Of a stretch of DNA of 64,000 bases, positions 38,801 to 49,182 are shown in pieces. Numbering within the stretch: position 1 is the first letter of the stretch; each line of letters begins with the position of its first letter. Made by a program: the position numbers and the translations under genes. The notes beneath the pieces were generated by a model, which was not told the DNA's origin, made no database searches, and worked only from the letters and a program-made list of their open reading frames with translations. Source of the stretch: Dermatemys mawii (lineage: Eukaryota > Chordata > Testudines > Dermatemydidae). The DNA lies in assembly GCA_007922305.1 (NCBI GenBank), contig ML677348.1:21802124-21866123 (forward strand). The letters are read 5' to 3'.

Positions 38801-40190
38801 TGTTAACATAATGTAGAACTTCTCCTTTCTAAAGAGAGTAAAATGTATAATAAGTTGCAGGCTAACAGAGCTAGTCATTTGTATTCAAATGAAGAACCAT
38901 AATAGATGGCTTTAGAGAGAGCTCTACAGTGGCAGCTAATGCTTCAATATCAAGTTATTGAGACTCAAAACAAGAACTTCTGCAACAAACCACATAAGAA
39001 ACTGAAGGCCTGGACCTGCAAATCCCTCGATCATGTGATTAGTTCCACTGATGTGTGAGTGGGAACTACAGATATGAAAAAGGATTACTTATATCAATAA
39101 TGGTCTTCAGAGTTTGGCTCTAAATGGGCTCAGCTTAAGAGCAGACTCAAAGTTCATTTTCTGAAAGATTAAACAACAGCTGTATTGTGTTACTTGTAGT
39201 TAACAAAAAATTGCTTCAGCTGATCTAGACTGTGTGCACTAAATTATACTCATGACTAAGTGAATTGAAAGCTAGCACGATTTTATTTTGCTGTTAGACA
39301 TTTCAAGCCATACACAAGGGCAAACATTTTGGGAATCAAACCGTATGGGCACTTGTCTACAAATCTTATGAAAATTATTTCTTCCAAAAAAAGAATTGCT
39401 CCTAATAATGTGTTATACAAATTCCCTCAAGGCCCGAAGAAATGGCTGCTTCTTCCCATCTACCACCTACTCATCTCTATTTGTGCTTTAACCTTGTTAT
39501 GAGATTACTACTATATTTTGTCACAATCCTCTAGTGGACAGCTATAAATAACCATGAAAATTCTCATATTAATAAGTGTAGATGCAACACCCTAGCTCAC
39601 CATTTACTTGACTGCTGTTATTTCTCTTTACCATCTGTAAAATTCTGTTCAAAATTCAACAGACTAAATTGAGGCTGCTTGTCACATGAAACCTAAAGCC
39701 AATAAAATCAGTACTATTTTCAATACCACATTTCTAGATCTCAGTGCCACAAATTCACACAAAAAATCCAGCACTCAAGGCTTCCTCTTTAATAAGAAGC
39801 ACTCAAGGATATCTTGGAGCAAACAATTACTTTTTCCTTTAAAAAATGTTGATGTGACCAACTTCTATTCAGCAATATGAAAATACTTAAGTATCATCAA
39901 TTGGGTCAATGTCTATTTCTTTCCTTTACTTCAAAGGAAGTAAAGGTAGAAAAAAAAACAATAACAACCCTTCAACATTTAAGTTCTTCTGGAATCACTT
40001 TAAATGTAAGTTAGAAATTTACTACAGTAGTGATTTTATTTTTCACAATAGATAAATTTGTGAGTTGAAACTGAACCTCATAATGTAGAATAAGTCATGC
40101 AAACAGTTAGAATATCAACTGCTTACCACATTCTGCAGTGATTGAAGCTAAGCCTCCATAAACAAATGGCTTCCAGTTCAGTGCTGACAT
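20856..40190 (-). CDS. SLC25A30: SLC25A30 (KMCP1), mitochondrial carrier, complete CDS
   Basis: Gene-level entry; nine coding exons are listed separately. They join without frameshift into 291 residues, the usual length of this uncoupling-protein-related member of the SLC25 family, an inner mitochondrial membrane transporter built of three repeats of two transmembrane helices. All three signature motifs are intact: PIDLTKTR (Pro25, Asp27, Lys30, Arg32), PTDVLKIR (Pro126, Asp128, Lys131, Arg133) and PVDVVRTR (Pro220, Asp222, Arg225, Arg227). The start [13 protein letters not shown] and the end YEQLKKLDF match the family. There is no cleavable presequence, as usual for carriers. Substrate: KMCP1 is linked to kidney mitochondria, and transport of inorganic anions has been proposed; the sequence alone does not decide this. 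Intron 6 carries a Penelope element. Confidence 0.97.
21805..21885 (-). CDS. SLC25A30: SLC25A30 exon 9 (residues 252-278)
   Basis: 81 nt, phase 0, acceptor gtttcag, donor gtatcc. Encodes [20 protein letters not shown] then LGPWNII, start of helix 6. Confidence 0.95.
22831..23095. mobile_element. DNA-transposon MITE with inverted ends, 265 bp
   Basis: Left end gggtatatgtccacaccaca and reversed right end ggatatatctgtgctgcacg are a diverged inverted pair. The interior is non-coding. The superfamily is not assigned. Lies in SLC25A30 3' region/intron 9. Confidence 0.5.
23185..24720 (-). mobile_element. CR1 LINE fragment, about 1.5 kb
   Basis: On the minus strand, decayed reverse-transcriptase sequence can be read around 24190-24304 ([20 protein letters not shown]), followed by [10 protein letters not shown], a decayed form of the FADD-type motif. 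The part at 23190-23300 resembles the recurrent CR1 segment around 'agccatattgggtcatacca'. Many stops and frameshifts; not active. In SLC25A30 intron 8. Confidence 0.85.
25199..25445. mobile_element. hAT MITE, 247 bp, with exact 8-bp target duplication
   Basis: Ends cagtggtctccaatc and (reversed) caatggtcactagcag. The flanks carry an identical ctgtaaga at 25191-25198 and 25446-25453, the 8-bp duplication expected for hAT. Interior includes agttgatcaaccagtcgatc, a small palindromic run. Confidence 0.85.
25720..25989. mobile_element. hAT MITE, 270 bp, with near-exact 8-bp target duplication
   Basis: Ends cagtagttctcaaactgggg and agtttgagaacccctg. Flanks gcgtagac (25712-25719) and gtgtagac (25990-25997) match at 7 of 8 positions. 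The interior has a repeated, roughly palindromic unit around gaaatg/cagcatttc. Confidence 0.85.
27002..27140 (-). CDS. SLC25A30: SLC25A30 exon 8 (residues 205-251)
   Basis: 139 nt, acceptor tcattag, donor gtaagt. Helix 5 ([15 protein letters not shown]) and the third signature PVDVVRTR, then a loop that differs from mammals ([14 protein letters not shown]). Confidence 0.96.
27718..27842 (-). CDS. SLC25A30: SLC25A30 exon 7 (residues 164-204 plus 2 nt)
   Basis: 125 nt, acceptor ttggcag, donor gtaagt. Encodes [20 protein letters not shown] and ends MGDTVYTHF plus CT. Transmembrane helix 4. Confidence 0.96.
28174..28483. mobile_element. Probable hAT MITE, decayed
   Basis: Left cagatgttctcaaactgaag and right aatctgaaaacccctg resemble the inverted ends of the neighbouring hAT MITEs. 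No target duplication seen. Confidence 0.5.
28545..28785 (-). mobile_element. MIR/CORE-SINE-like fragment
   Basis: Reads in reverse as a MIR-type SINE: cttaagtaactacttcaagt, then ggtagaacctggaataaaat and cttaacccactggatca on the plus strand are the usual reverse-strand landmarks. Confidence 0.55.
29266..29304 (+). ncRNA. Hammerhead-ribozyme-like core in Penelope 5' terminal repeat
   Basis: CTGACGA (29266-29272), a five-pair hairpin GTGGG-loop-CCCAC, then GAAA, with GCAT before and ATGC after the core able to pair as a short outer stem. This is the conserved hammerhead layout; hammerheads are known in Penelope-like elements. Helix III would be two pairs or absent, so activity is uncertain. 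Confidence 0.55.
29418..31277 (+). pseudogene. Penelope reverse transcriptase, broken
   Basis: Fragments in order: N-terminal region ([20 protein letters not shown]), the segment [19 protein letters not shown] near 30210-30270, RT motif A as [10 protein letters not shown] near 30643-30672, the block [18 protein letters not shown] from 30819, and the catalytic YIDDIW near 30918-30935 followed by [22 protein letters not shown] and YIDD are typical of Penelope-like elements and distinguish it from CR1. Reading needs several frame changes, so no intact protein is made. Confidence 0.9.
31460..31985 (+). pseudogene. Penelope GIY-YIG endonuclease domain, degraded
   Basis: From 31711 the frame reads [17 protein letters not shown], the YIG half of a GIY-YIG nuclease, with R and later GEHFSLTGH as expected family landmarks. 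Cysteine-rich sequence upstream ([11 protein letters not shown] near 31560) fits the linker seen before this domain in such elements. The upstream half is in another frame. Confidence 0.85.
32024..32238. mobile_element. hAT-like MITE nested in the Penelope element, 215 bp
   Basis: Ends taggcctgcacagctcgg and (reversed) caggcctgcacaacatgcgg are inverted. Flanks ggctagag and tgcaagag match at 6 of 8 positions, and the related copy at 13010-13385 lacks the insert, which places the insertion after Penelope integration. Confidence 0.75.
33595..33760 (+). mobile_element. MIR-like SINE fragment
   Basis: The run gacaaagcacagaacttgga, then ctgtttctggctatgctact and gaccttctgggtgaacat resembles a diverged MIR. 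Located in SLC25A30 intron 6. Confidence 0.5.
34302..34397 (-). CDS. SLC25A30: SLC25A30 exon 6 (residues 132-163)
   Basis: 96 nt, phase 0, acceptor gccttag, donor gtaagt. Encodes [20 protein letters not shown] then [12 protein letters not shown]; it finishes the second signature and the matrix loop. Confidence 0.95.
36663..36748 (-). CDS. SLC25A30: SLC25A30 exon 5 (residues 103-131)
   Basis: 86 nt, acceptor gaatag, donor gtaagt. Encodes [20 protein letters not shown] and ends in the second signature, ANPTDVLK. Confidence 0.95.
37078..37172 (-). CDS. SLC25A30: SLC25A30 exon 4 (residues 71-102)
   Basis: 95 nt, acceptor tttatag, donor gtgagt. Encodes [20 protein letters not shown] then [11 protein letters not shown]; transmembrane helix 2. 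Confidence 0.95.
38577..38724 (-). CDS. SLC25A30: SLC25A30 exon 3 (residues 22-70)
   Basis: 148 nt, acceptor tgtaag, donor gtaaaa. Carries the first carrier signature [10 protein letters not shown] and ends EGLKALYS; the matrix-side segment after helix 1. Confidence 0.96.
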
Positions 40191-40208
40191 TCTTCTGGAT
40201 TCTTCTTT
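40127..40208 (-). CDS. SLC25A30: SLC25A30 exon 2, with start codon at 40190 (residues 1-21)
   Basis: Acceptor cttgtag, 18 nt of 5' UTR, then ATG (40190-40188) and [20 protein letters not shown] followed by C and one G. Donor gtaagc. The coding part is 40127-40190. Confidence 0.96.
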
Positions 40209-42001
40209 CTACAAGAGGCAACAATGGCTTTTAATAGGTATTCAAAAGATATAAGATATAGTATTTTTAGGAGAACTACATTGCTCAATATTCTGAACTT
40301 GTTACTACTATTCCTCCTTCAAATGCATTTATTTTTTTTAATAAAACAGCAAGAGATCTAGACTATAATGTGTCACAGTACAGTAAACTGAGACATCAAA
40401 GCACTGTCACACACATTAGGAAGCTTTGCATGCTTATAACATTTTAAAACAAACTCAAATGCATGACTAAAACATTAAACCTTCAGAAAATTAAAAGAAT
40501 AATGTGATATTTAACTAAATTTCTGGTTACCAGAAAGACCGTTAATGATGCTGTCACATCTGGATTTAAATCAGGATAGTCAATAAGTACTTTGACTACG
40601 AATATATTGATTGTAAAAGGCTAGAACAAATACTTATCAGGGATAATTTTAGGAGCACCGAACATAAAAAAGTGCCTCCCAACCCATTTTCCTGGGATTC
40701 TAGCTGAGCTAATATTAATCTGACTACAACTTCATATGCAGTGTGATTTTTAAGATAGTCATCACTGAATTTTTGGGATCTGTTCTTTTGCAATAAAAAG
40801 TTAATTCTACAATCGAGAAGCAGGTAGCATTGGTTTACTATCATATTTGCATATATACCTAGATATTTGCATTTCAGTTTCACTGAATGTCCTTGTTCTT
40901 TTATTATAAGAAATGCTGAGTACAGTACATGGCCTACCTTCTCTATAGAAGTGATTTATTTTATCGACTTGAGTGGAGGAGGGCAGAAGGCCAGCACAGA
41001 GTTGCTAATGTTGGTATCTTCCATATTTACCAAAACAAACAAAAAAATAAAGCTTTTTTTAAATCTCAGGCCTTATGTTCAGAAGTGCTGAGAATCCAGA
41101 ACTCCAAATGAAGTTAAAGTAACAGATCCTCAGCAAGTCTGAAGGCAGACCCAAAGTAACTCAAATTCCCCCATCACGCTATTTTATGCGGAAATTATTT
41201 GCAACTCATTTTCCAACTGTCTCAGTATAAGAAAAAGCCACTAGACACGGATTTCAAATATTTTACCCAATGCCCAAATCTCCATTGGAATGCATCCTCT
41301 TCTCACCACTATCGCTCAAGTTCTCAACAGAGCGGACAGCACAAGTGAGTAGTTCTCCAAAGAAGGCCAGTGTTATTTTTGGGGTACAAAATTAAGCCAT
41401 CTTTGTTCCCCACGCTGCTCAGCCTAGGCAGGCTGTCCCAGTCCTCTCGCCTGACAACGTGGGAAGGCACCGGAGGCGATGAGAGCTCTGCTGCGAAAAG
41501 CCAAGGCGGAACAGCAGCACCTTTCCTGACACCTGCCATGAAGCAGGGCAGCGAGGGAAGGACTCGGCCCCCCGAGGCAGTTTTCACTTTGCCCCAAGAA
41601 AGCGGAGCAGAAGCTTTTATTGGGGGGGGGCCCCACAGGAACGTCAGTCACCCGCTTTCAACGCTCACGTGTCGAGACAAACGTGACCCCTGCGCGGGCG
41701 CCTGCCGGGAGGAAATCAGACCGGCCGGAGGCGCGCACCGGGCACGGGTCAGCACCCGGGGCTCCGGCCAGTGGCCGCTACGCGCCGTGGGTGGCTGCGC
41801 CCCAGTAACCCCTCCCCCCAACGGGACTTAACGAGCCCGTCCCGGGAAACCCTCGGCGCCGCCAGCCGCGCGCTCGCCCGGGCCGCTCTTCACGGGGAGA
41901 CGCCGGCGCAGCGGCCACCGCGGGCAACCGGGAGCGATGCCAACGGTAGGGCCCCGCCAGAGCCGCCCGGCCGCGCACTCCCCCTCCCGACACGCGCTTA
42001 C

Positions 42002-42033
42002 CGGCGACTCCCGCCCCGCCGAGGACTCGCAAG
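42002..42033 (-). other. SLC25A30: SLC25A30 5' untranslated exon 1 (predicted)
   Basis: Minus-strand sequence between a TATA box at 42063-42057 and a good donor (gtaagc, 42001-41996), ending GGAGTCGCCG. The next acceptor is that of the ATG-bearing exon at 40208. The transcription start is an estimate from TATA spacing, so the upper limit is uncertain by several bases. Confidence 0.5.
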
Positions 42034-42056
42034 CGAGTAGCCGCTTTGCTGCGGGG

Positions 42057-42063
42057 TTTTATA
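42057..42063 (-). promoter_or_regulatory. TATA box of SLC25A30 (predicted)
   Basis: Minus strand TATAAAA within ggttataaaaccccgc, in a CpG island, about 30 bp upstream of the predicted first exon. Confidence 0.5.
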
Positions 42064-42418
42064 ACCAGCGGCCCAGCCCTGGGCCCGCGTAGGCCGGCGC
42101 GCGCGCCACCGCCAACCCCCGAGCCGCGAGCCACGCCCCGTCCTCCCATTGGTGGAGCGGAGCGGGCCCGCCCGTCAGTGGCGGCGGCTCCCGAGGGGGC
42201 GGGGCGGAGCGCGGCTGGGCTGAGGCGGCTTCTGCCCGTGGGGTTCTTTCCAGGGGCTGCCGGGCGGGACGGGGGTATCTTTAGATTTACACCCCCGCCC
42301 CGCACGGGCCTGTCTACCCTCAGCCATGCGCACACGAGGCTCTTCGGGAGGAGGAGGGGAGGGGATCACTGCCTCTGTGTCTCCAAACAGATGATGCCTT
42401 TCTTCAGGAGAGCCGGAT

Positions 42419-42545
42419 TCTTGTGGCACTGAGACACCTGGGACAAGTCACCTGTGCCTCTGTGTGTGCCTCAGTTTCCCCCCTCTGTAGAATGGGAATA
42501 ATAGTGCTGACCTTTGTAAAACACTTCCAGAGTGACTGATGAAAA
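42419..42545 (+). mobile_element. MIR-like SINE fragment
   Basis: Shows the CORE-SINE hallmark gggacaagtcacctgtgcct, then gcctcagtttccc and tagaatgggaataatagtgc. It borders the SLC25A30 CpG island upstream of the gene. Confidence 0.75.
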
Positions 42546-42676
42546 GCACTGAGCTCCTGCAGCTGAACCCTCTTTTATATGCACAACTGGGCTGCACCCA
42601 CCAGCAAACCCCAACTGAAACCTGGCTGATAAAGTGAGGCCCACGTCCACCGCCTTGAGCTTACACCCGATGATTA

Positions 42677-42797
42677 AGGTTACCAGAGAGCAAGTGTGAA
42701 AAATCGGGACAGGGAATGCAGGGTAATAAGAGCCTATATAAGAAAAAGACCCAAAAAATTGGGACTGTCGCTATAGAATCAGGACATCTGGTCACCC
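42677..42797. mobile_element. Mariner-like MITE with GGGTGACCAG ends, copy 1
   Basis: Left end aggttaccagagagcaag, right end catctggtcaccc, flanked by TA on both sides. Interior has gagcctatataagaaaaaga. Same family as at 49838, 54816 and 59209. Confidence 0.8.
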
Positions 42798-42799
42798 TA

Positions 42800-44777
42800 C
42801 CAATGATGATGGGTGCTGACCGAACACTTAGGGCACTGGTGTTAGCTCCTGGGTTCAGGACCACTTAGACCACTAACCCCAGAAGCCGATGGGCCCCACA
42901 GCAGTTAGATGTCCAGGCTACAAACTAGTCTTCACAACAGTTTTAAATAAGTCCTGCTCCATCCACTCCAGCCAACACAGCTACATGCATACAGATGATA
43001 CTTGAGAAGCAGGAGGAATGATGACAGAGCCCTACACTTTCCAGTACTAGAAACCACCTTCATTATTACAGGTAGGACTGGTATCTCTTTGATACCAAAT
43101 AGTAGCTGTTTGGGATGAAATTTTCCATGTGGAAGTCTGTTTTAGGATGAATTTTTTGGAAATTTCAGCCAAAATAGTGTTGCCATTTCCAAGAATCAGA
43201 GTAGGGAACATGGGCAGCAGTGAAACACCCCTTCAGAGAGGCTAGCACCCTGGCCCTGCCTCCCACCCCCACAGCCCCAAGTGTCCCTAACAGCTGGAGG
43301 AGCCCCTTCTAGCCACCCTAGAGTGGGGACTCGTGGCAGAGTGTGGGCTGGGCCACAGCCTGGGTTAGGGGAGGCTTAGCTTCCCCTGGCCTTCGATATC
43401 CGCCACCCATGGTAGGAAAAAAACATTTGGCACTAGTTACAAACTCTGGTGAGCAATTTTTGAACAGCTCCAGCACTCCCATGCTTTGGAGCAGGGACTT
43501 GAAATTTAGCATCCCCCTGAAAATCCACCTGCATTTGGCCAAGTTATAAGCCTTTAAAAAATCTGAGTAAAGACTTAGAGCTAAAAATCAGCTAAATCTC
43601 TGAAGATTCAGTCCTTCCTGAGCATCCTGAAGCCACTCACAGCTCCTAGTACTGACCAAACTGCAAATGCCATCCCCTCAAAGCTTGTGAATGAGAAAGG
43701 ACCGTGCATGTGCCATTCTCAGACTGACTGAACATGCTTCTGAACTGATGTACATTCACCATCCCCACAGAAAGACTGGAGCAGGCTCCCTCCTTTTCCC
43801 CTGGGTTATACAGGAGCGAAACCAGATTTTCCCTGTAATGGCTGCTCTGGGGTAGGGTGGGGCAAGCAGGCACTGGAACTGAGAGAAGGGAACCTGTTTT
43901 TCTTGTGTTCTCAATGACGCTGTTGCTGGGACCCACTCAATGTGGAGGAGGAAACTTCCTGATTCAAATGCAGAGGGGACAAAAGCTGGGGAAGGAGGGG
44001 AATACTGAGACAAGCCTACTGCTGAGGCTGGGAATGGAGTAGAGAGACAGAAACTGGGACTGGCTAGCCGCTCAAGGAGGCTGTGACTGGGAGCTTGGAA
44101 GGGACTCAGATCAGATGAGGAGCTGTGGAACTTAGGACTACCTGGACAAGGAGACTGGGAGTAGGAACCATGTGGACTGAATGAGGCAAGGTTGCTATGG
44201 AAAAAAATTAGTATGTGATCATGCAGTTAAAGACTATATCCTAATGCATATGCATAAGGGGACTGAAATAAGGTTGCACAGCCAACCTTAATTCTGGCAT
44301 TTGAATGCTTGACTTTGTAACCTCAATAATGTCCTTGTGGTGTAGTTTTTTGGGTGTAATTATTTATTAAAGGTCAGCAGTGTACTTGGCCCTGCACAAG
44401 AGTGAAAACTGAAACAGACCTGGCTGAGTAAAGAAATATAGAATTGAAAACCTTACAGCTTGTGTCAAGAATCCCTGGAGGAGAGGTCAAATGAAAGTCA
44501 TTCCTATATTATCTTAGACAAAAATTAACCTCCCCTGTCTTTATTGCGAGAGGTCTATTTCAAGATGTTACTAGAATGGCATTTTACCCTGCGCATTTAA
44601 GATTTTTTTTTCTGATACTGTTCCTTGTGATGGAAGCAGGTCTGTAAGGTATTTAAACTCTACCCTGTTAAGGAGCAGATCTCTCTCCTCCTTCCGCCTC
44701 CTGCTCCCCTCCTACCCCACCCACTTGCCAGTCACCAACTGTAGAGACATAGATTCTCTTCCACATATTAAAGTTGG
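42800..44777. other. Gene-free stretch, unclassified
   Basis: No exon and no clear transposon end was recognised. Several blocks look like old interspersed repeat sequence (for example around 43540-43860), but I cannot assign them. Confidence 0.4.
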
Positions 44778-44785
44778 ATGACCAT

Positions 44786-45516
44786 CAGGGGTGAAAGTAA
44801 GTCTGGCGACTTACCCGTACAGGGCTGGGGCCAACTCTGGCCCCGGAAGGGGCGGGGCCTCGAGCGGAAGGGGCAGGCTGAGGGATCAGAGCCAGGCCCA
44901 GCCCGCTCTGCCTGATAAGTGTCCTCTCCTCTCCTCTCCTCTCCTCTCCTCTCTCCCGCCACTGTAGCAGCAGTAACCGAAGGCCCCTGGGGGCTATTTC
45001 AAGGGCCCGGAGCTCCCTTGCCTCTACTGCCCCAGGCCCTTGAAAAAGCCGCCAGAGCCGCAGCGGAGGGGCTCCAGCGACTATTTAAAGGGCCTAGGGT
45101 GGTAGAAGCAGCGGGAGCCCCGGGCCCTTTAAATAGCCCCTAGACTCCACCCACTACTGCAAGACTCTGTGGGGCTATTTAAAGGGCTGGGGGCTCTCCT
45201 GCTTTTACCGCCCCGGTCCTTTAAATAGCCGCCGGAGCCCTGGGGAACCAGCAGCGGTGCTCCAGCAGCTATTTAAAGGACCAGGGTGCCAGAGGCAAGA
45301 AGGAGCCCCAATTCTTTAAAAAGGCTCTGGAGCCCCACCACTGCTACCCCAGGGCTCCAGCAGTGAAGCTCTGGCAGCAATTTAAAGGGCCTGGAGCTCC
45401 AGCCACTGCTGGGAGCCCAGGCCCTTTAAATTGCAGATTGGGGAAGCCGGGAACTCCAGAACAGCACACCAGCTCTTGCCGGTACACCAGGGCATACCAG
45501 CTTACTTTCACCTCTG
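44786..45516. mobile_element. hAT element, 731 bp, with exact 8-bp target duplication and palindromic interior
   Basis: Ends CAGGGGTGAAAGTAAG and CTTACTTTCACCTCTG are inverted. The 8-bp flanks atgaccat at 44778-44785 and 45517-45524 are identical. The interior (about 44980-45430) alternates ggctatttaaagggc and ggccctttaaatagcc units several times, separated by gc-rich spacers, and a (ctcct)n tract lies at 44920-44955. No transposase. Open frames inside are artefacts of the repeats. Confidence 0.9.
44920..44955. repeat. (ctcct)n simple repeat
   Basis: Seven or so tandem ctcct pentamers within the hAT element at 44786-45516. Confidence 0.85.
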
Positions 45517-45524
45517 ATGACCAT

Positions 45525-46325
45525 GATCCCTGCACTCCCCCCAAAAAACTGCACTGTGCATAAGGATATGCATTCTGTTTCTTTAAATCTATCATAGGAA
45601 GCCAGGCACATATGGACTGGGGAAGGTTCTACGCAGATGCTCTACACACAGTGAAGCTGAAAAAGAGAGAGAGTAGCTTTAGGGATTAAACATTTTTTTT
45701 TATTCTAGTAAAGAACCTTTTTCAAAGTTAGAAAAAAGCAACTCCTTATAGAATTCTTACCACTGTCACATGACATTGATTCCAAATAAAAATGCTGCTT
45801 TGCATATGGCCACTGACATTATGGCATGCAAAATATAATGCCTTCATCCTGAAGATCCTCCCATCTTTTACAAAGAAGAATTACTTTAGCACAACTCAAA
45901 AGCAGCCATACTGGAGAGGAATTCAGAAGTTTTTTAAAAATACTGCACAGCAGTTCAGGACAGGAAGTTGAGTAGCATATTGTGGCCAACTGAATCTGCT
46001 GGCATTATGTATGGAGGCAGGCTGTAATTACTTGAACTGAAATTTGGTAAGGACACAGGTTAACAGCTCACCTCTCATGGGAAGGGCCAAGTGATATTTA
46101 ATGACTCCAAGTGGTAGGGAGATTGGTCTTACATCTCCAAAGAAAGGGGCTTTTACAGCATTCAGAGGAAATTATGTTACATTAAATTGTACTCCATGTG
46201 AATCTATAATAATAACATAATCTTCCAGAAGAAGCCCAAACAATCAGAACCCTCCAGCTGTAGTCTGTAAACAAATATGTTGCATACAGAGGAACTCTTC
46301 AAACTAGTAGTAGGTGATTCACCCT
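45525..46325. other. Gene-free stretch, nothing recognised
   Basis: AT-rich sequence without exon or clear repeat boundary. Confidence 0.4.
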
Positions 46326-46869
46326 TTATCCCATTTTAGGCCATGCCTGTACTACAGAATTATGTCGATCTAAGTTACGTTGGCTGACAGCTGCCACAGT
46401 TACTACATGGCTTATGCGCATCCACACTACGGTGCTTGCGTCAGCAGTGTGCATCCTCAGCAGGAGCACTTGTATTGACACCGAGAGCAGTGCACTATAG
46501 ATGGCTGTCCCATCATGCAACTCACCCCCATTCTGCAGTGTTTTGGAAATTTTTGCAATGCCTCATGGGACTAAAAACAGTCGCTCCGGGGTGATTCAGA
46601 GCATGGGTTCAGTGTCCCATAATGCAGTGTTCTGCATCCCATAATTTCATCTGCATCCCATAATATTTTGCATTTATTTTCAAAATCACCCGTGCAAACC
46701 TGCATGTCTCTCCTCGCTGTCCACCATTTTTGATCTTGCGCATCTCTGCACTACTGAGATGAGCATTGTGAGCATGGGGCACCTCATCCTGCAGTATTTG
46801 CAGAGCCAAAAGAAACAGGATTCATTGGAGGCTACCTTGCTGTGGGACATAGAAAGAAACAATTCAAAG

Positions 46870-47222
46870 CATAAGCACCAACTCTGTGGATGCTCTGGGG
46901 CTGGAGCACCCACAGAAAAAAAAATAGTGGGTACTCAGGACTCACCAACCACATGCCAATCAGCTGTTCGGTGGCAGGTGGGAGGAGCTGTGGGGAAAGG
47001 AAGGAGCAGGGTGGGAAGAGGCTGAGCAAGGGTGGGACATTCTCAGGGGAGGGGGAAGAGTGGGGGCAAAAAGAGGCGGGGCAGAGGTGGAGCCTTAGGG
47101 AGGACAGAGCAGGGCCGGGAAGAGGTGGAGCGAGAGTGGGGCCTTCTGGGAAGGGGCGGAGTGGGGCAGGGCCAAGTGGGGGTGGAACATTCTCAGGGAA
47201 AGCTGAAAGTCGGCCCTTATGA
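46870..47222. mobile_element. Probable hAT-like insert inside the Harbinger element
   Basis: A purine-rich body starting near 'agcaccaactctgtggatgc' and ending near 'gtcggcccttatgattca' splits two coding blocks of the Harbinger remnant. The ends are decayed, so class assignment is weak. Confidence 0.4.
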
Positions 47223-47454
47223 TTCAAAGTTGTTGTTGGCATCCATGGAGCAGCTGCAGATAGTGGAGTGCCGTTTCTGGACCCAAGAAACAAGCAATGA
47301 CTGGTGGGATCACATTGTCATGAAGGTTTAGGATGACTAGTAGTGGCTGTAGAACTTTTGGATGTGCAAGGGCACATTCCTGGATCTGTGTGCAGAGCTC
47401 ACCCCCAGCCCTCCAGTGCAGCTATACCAAAATGAGATCCACACTGACAATTGA

Positions 47455-48742
47455 GAATCATAGAATATCAGTGTTGGAAGGGACCTCAGGAGGTCATCTA
47501 GTCAAACTCTCTGCTCAAAGCAGGATCAATCTCCAACTTAATCATCCCAGCCAGAGCTTTGTCAGGCTTGACCCTAAAAACCTCTAAGGAAGAAGATTCC
47601 ACCACCTCCCTAGATATCCAACCTAAACCTCCCACACTGCAACTTGAGACCATTGCTCCTTGTTCTGTCATCTGGTACCACTGAGAATAGTCTAGATCCA
47701 TCCTCTTTGGAACCCCCTTTCAGGTAGCTGAAAGCAGCTATCAAATTCCTCCTCATTCTCTTCTGCGGACTAAATAATCCCGGTTCCCCCAGTCTCTCCT
47801 CATAAATCATGTGCTCCAGGCCCCTAATCATTTTTGTTGCCTTCCACTGGATTCTTTCCAATTTTTCCACATCCTTCTCATAGTCTGGGGCCAAAAACTG
47901 GACACAGTATTCCAGATGAGGCCTCACCAATGCCAAACAGAGGGGAATGATCACGTCCTTTGATCTGTTGGCAATATTCCTACTTATACAGCCCGAAATG
48001 CTATTAGCCTCCTTGGCAACAAAGGCACACTGTTGGCTCATATTCAGCTTCTCATCCACTGTAGCCCCTCGGTCCTTTTCTCCAGAACTGCTCCATAGTC
48101 ACTCAGTCCCTAGTCTGTAGCAGTACATGGGATTCTTCCATCCTAAGTGCGGGACTCTGCACTTGTCCTTGTTGAACCTCATCAGATTTCTTTTGGCCCA
48201 GTCCTCTAATTTGTCTAGGTTCCTCAGTATCCTATCCCTAACCTCCAGCGTATCTGTCACTCCTCCCCGTTTAGTGTCATCTGCAAACTAGCTGAGGGTG
48301 CATTCCATGCCATCGTGCAAATCATTAAGGAAGATATTGAACAAATCTGGCCCCAGGACCGAACCTTGGGGCACTCCACTTGATACCGGCTGCCAACTAG
48401 ACATACAGCCATTGCACTACTCATTGAGCCCGATGATCCAGCCAGCTTTCTATCCACCTCATAGTCCATACATCCAGCCCATACTTCTTTAACTTGCTGG
48501 CAACAATACTGTGGGATACCATATCAAAAGCTTTGCTAAATTCAAGGAATAACACGTCCACTGCTTTCCCCTTATCCACAGAGTCAGTTATCTCATCATA
48601 GAAGGTAATTAAGTTAGTCAGGCATGACTTGCTCTGGGTGAATCTATGCTGACTGTTTCTGATCACTTTCCTCTCCTCAAAGAGCTTCAGAACTGATTCC
48701 TTGAGGACCTGCTCCATGATTTTTTCAGGGACTGAGGGGAGG
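47455..48742 (-). mobile_element. CR1 LINE fragment 1
   Basis: The 3' end carries aatcatagaatat on the plus strand (reverse of the CR1 attctatgatt tail). On the minus strand the RT reads LEFSKAFDMVSHSI near 48500-48560 and, further on, the C-terminal thumb region PHLEYCVQFLAPDYEKDVEK (near 47870-47930). Several stops. Confidence 0.93.
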
Positions 48743-49182
48743 GTGACTGGCATTGATGAAGATATTGAACAGAACCACACCCAGAGCAGATCCATGCGGG
48801 ACCTCACTCATTATACCCTTCCAGCATGACTGTGAATCACTGATAACTACTCTCTGGGAATGATTTTCCAACCAGTTATGCACCCCCCTTATAGTAGCTC
48901 CATCAAGGTTGTATTTCCCTAGTTGTTTATGAGAGGGTCATGCGAGACAGTATCAAAGGCCTTACTAAAGTCAAGATATAACATGTCTACTGCTTCCCCC
49001 CATCCACAAAGCTTGTTACCCTGTCAAAGAAAGCTATCAGGTTGGTTTGACATGATTTGTTATTGACAAATCCATGCTGACTGTTATTTATCACCTTATT
49101 ATCTTCTAGGTGTTTACAAATTAATTGCCTAATTATTTGCTCCATTATCTTTCCAGGTACAGAAGTTAAGCTGACTGATCTG
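48743..49182 (-). mobile_element. CR1 LINE fragment 2
   Basis: A second minus-strand CR1 piece: it repeats, in diverged form, an RT segment already present in fragment 1 (VPGKIMEQIIRQLICKHLE here, VPEKIMEQVLKESVLKLFEE there), so it must be a separate insertion or a tandem copy. Confidence 0.85.

Larger units (their letters stand above)
41440..42400. promoter_or_regulatory. SLC25A30 CpG island
   Basis: CpG-dense block around the predicted first exon, with GC-box-like gggcgggg runs near 42196-42205. Long GC-rich frames on both strands here are not genes. A divergent plus-strand transcript cannot be excluded but no coding exon was recognised. Confidence 0.65.

Noticed and set aside
41778..42432. 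Arginine/proline-rich open frames at the SLC25A30 CpG island
   Set aside because: Composition-driven frames in CpG-dense DNA; no domain or splice structure, and they overlap on opposite strands.
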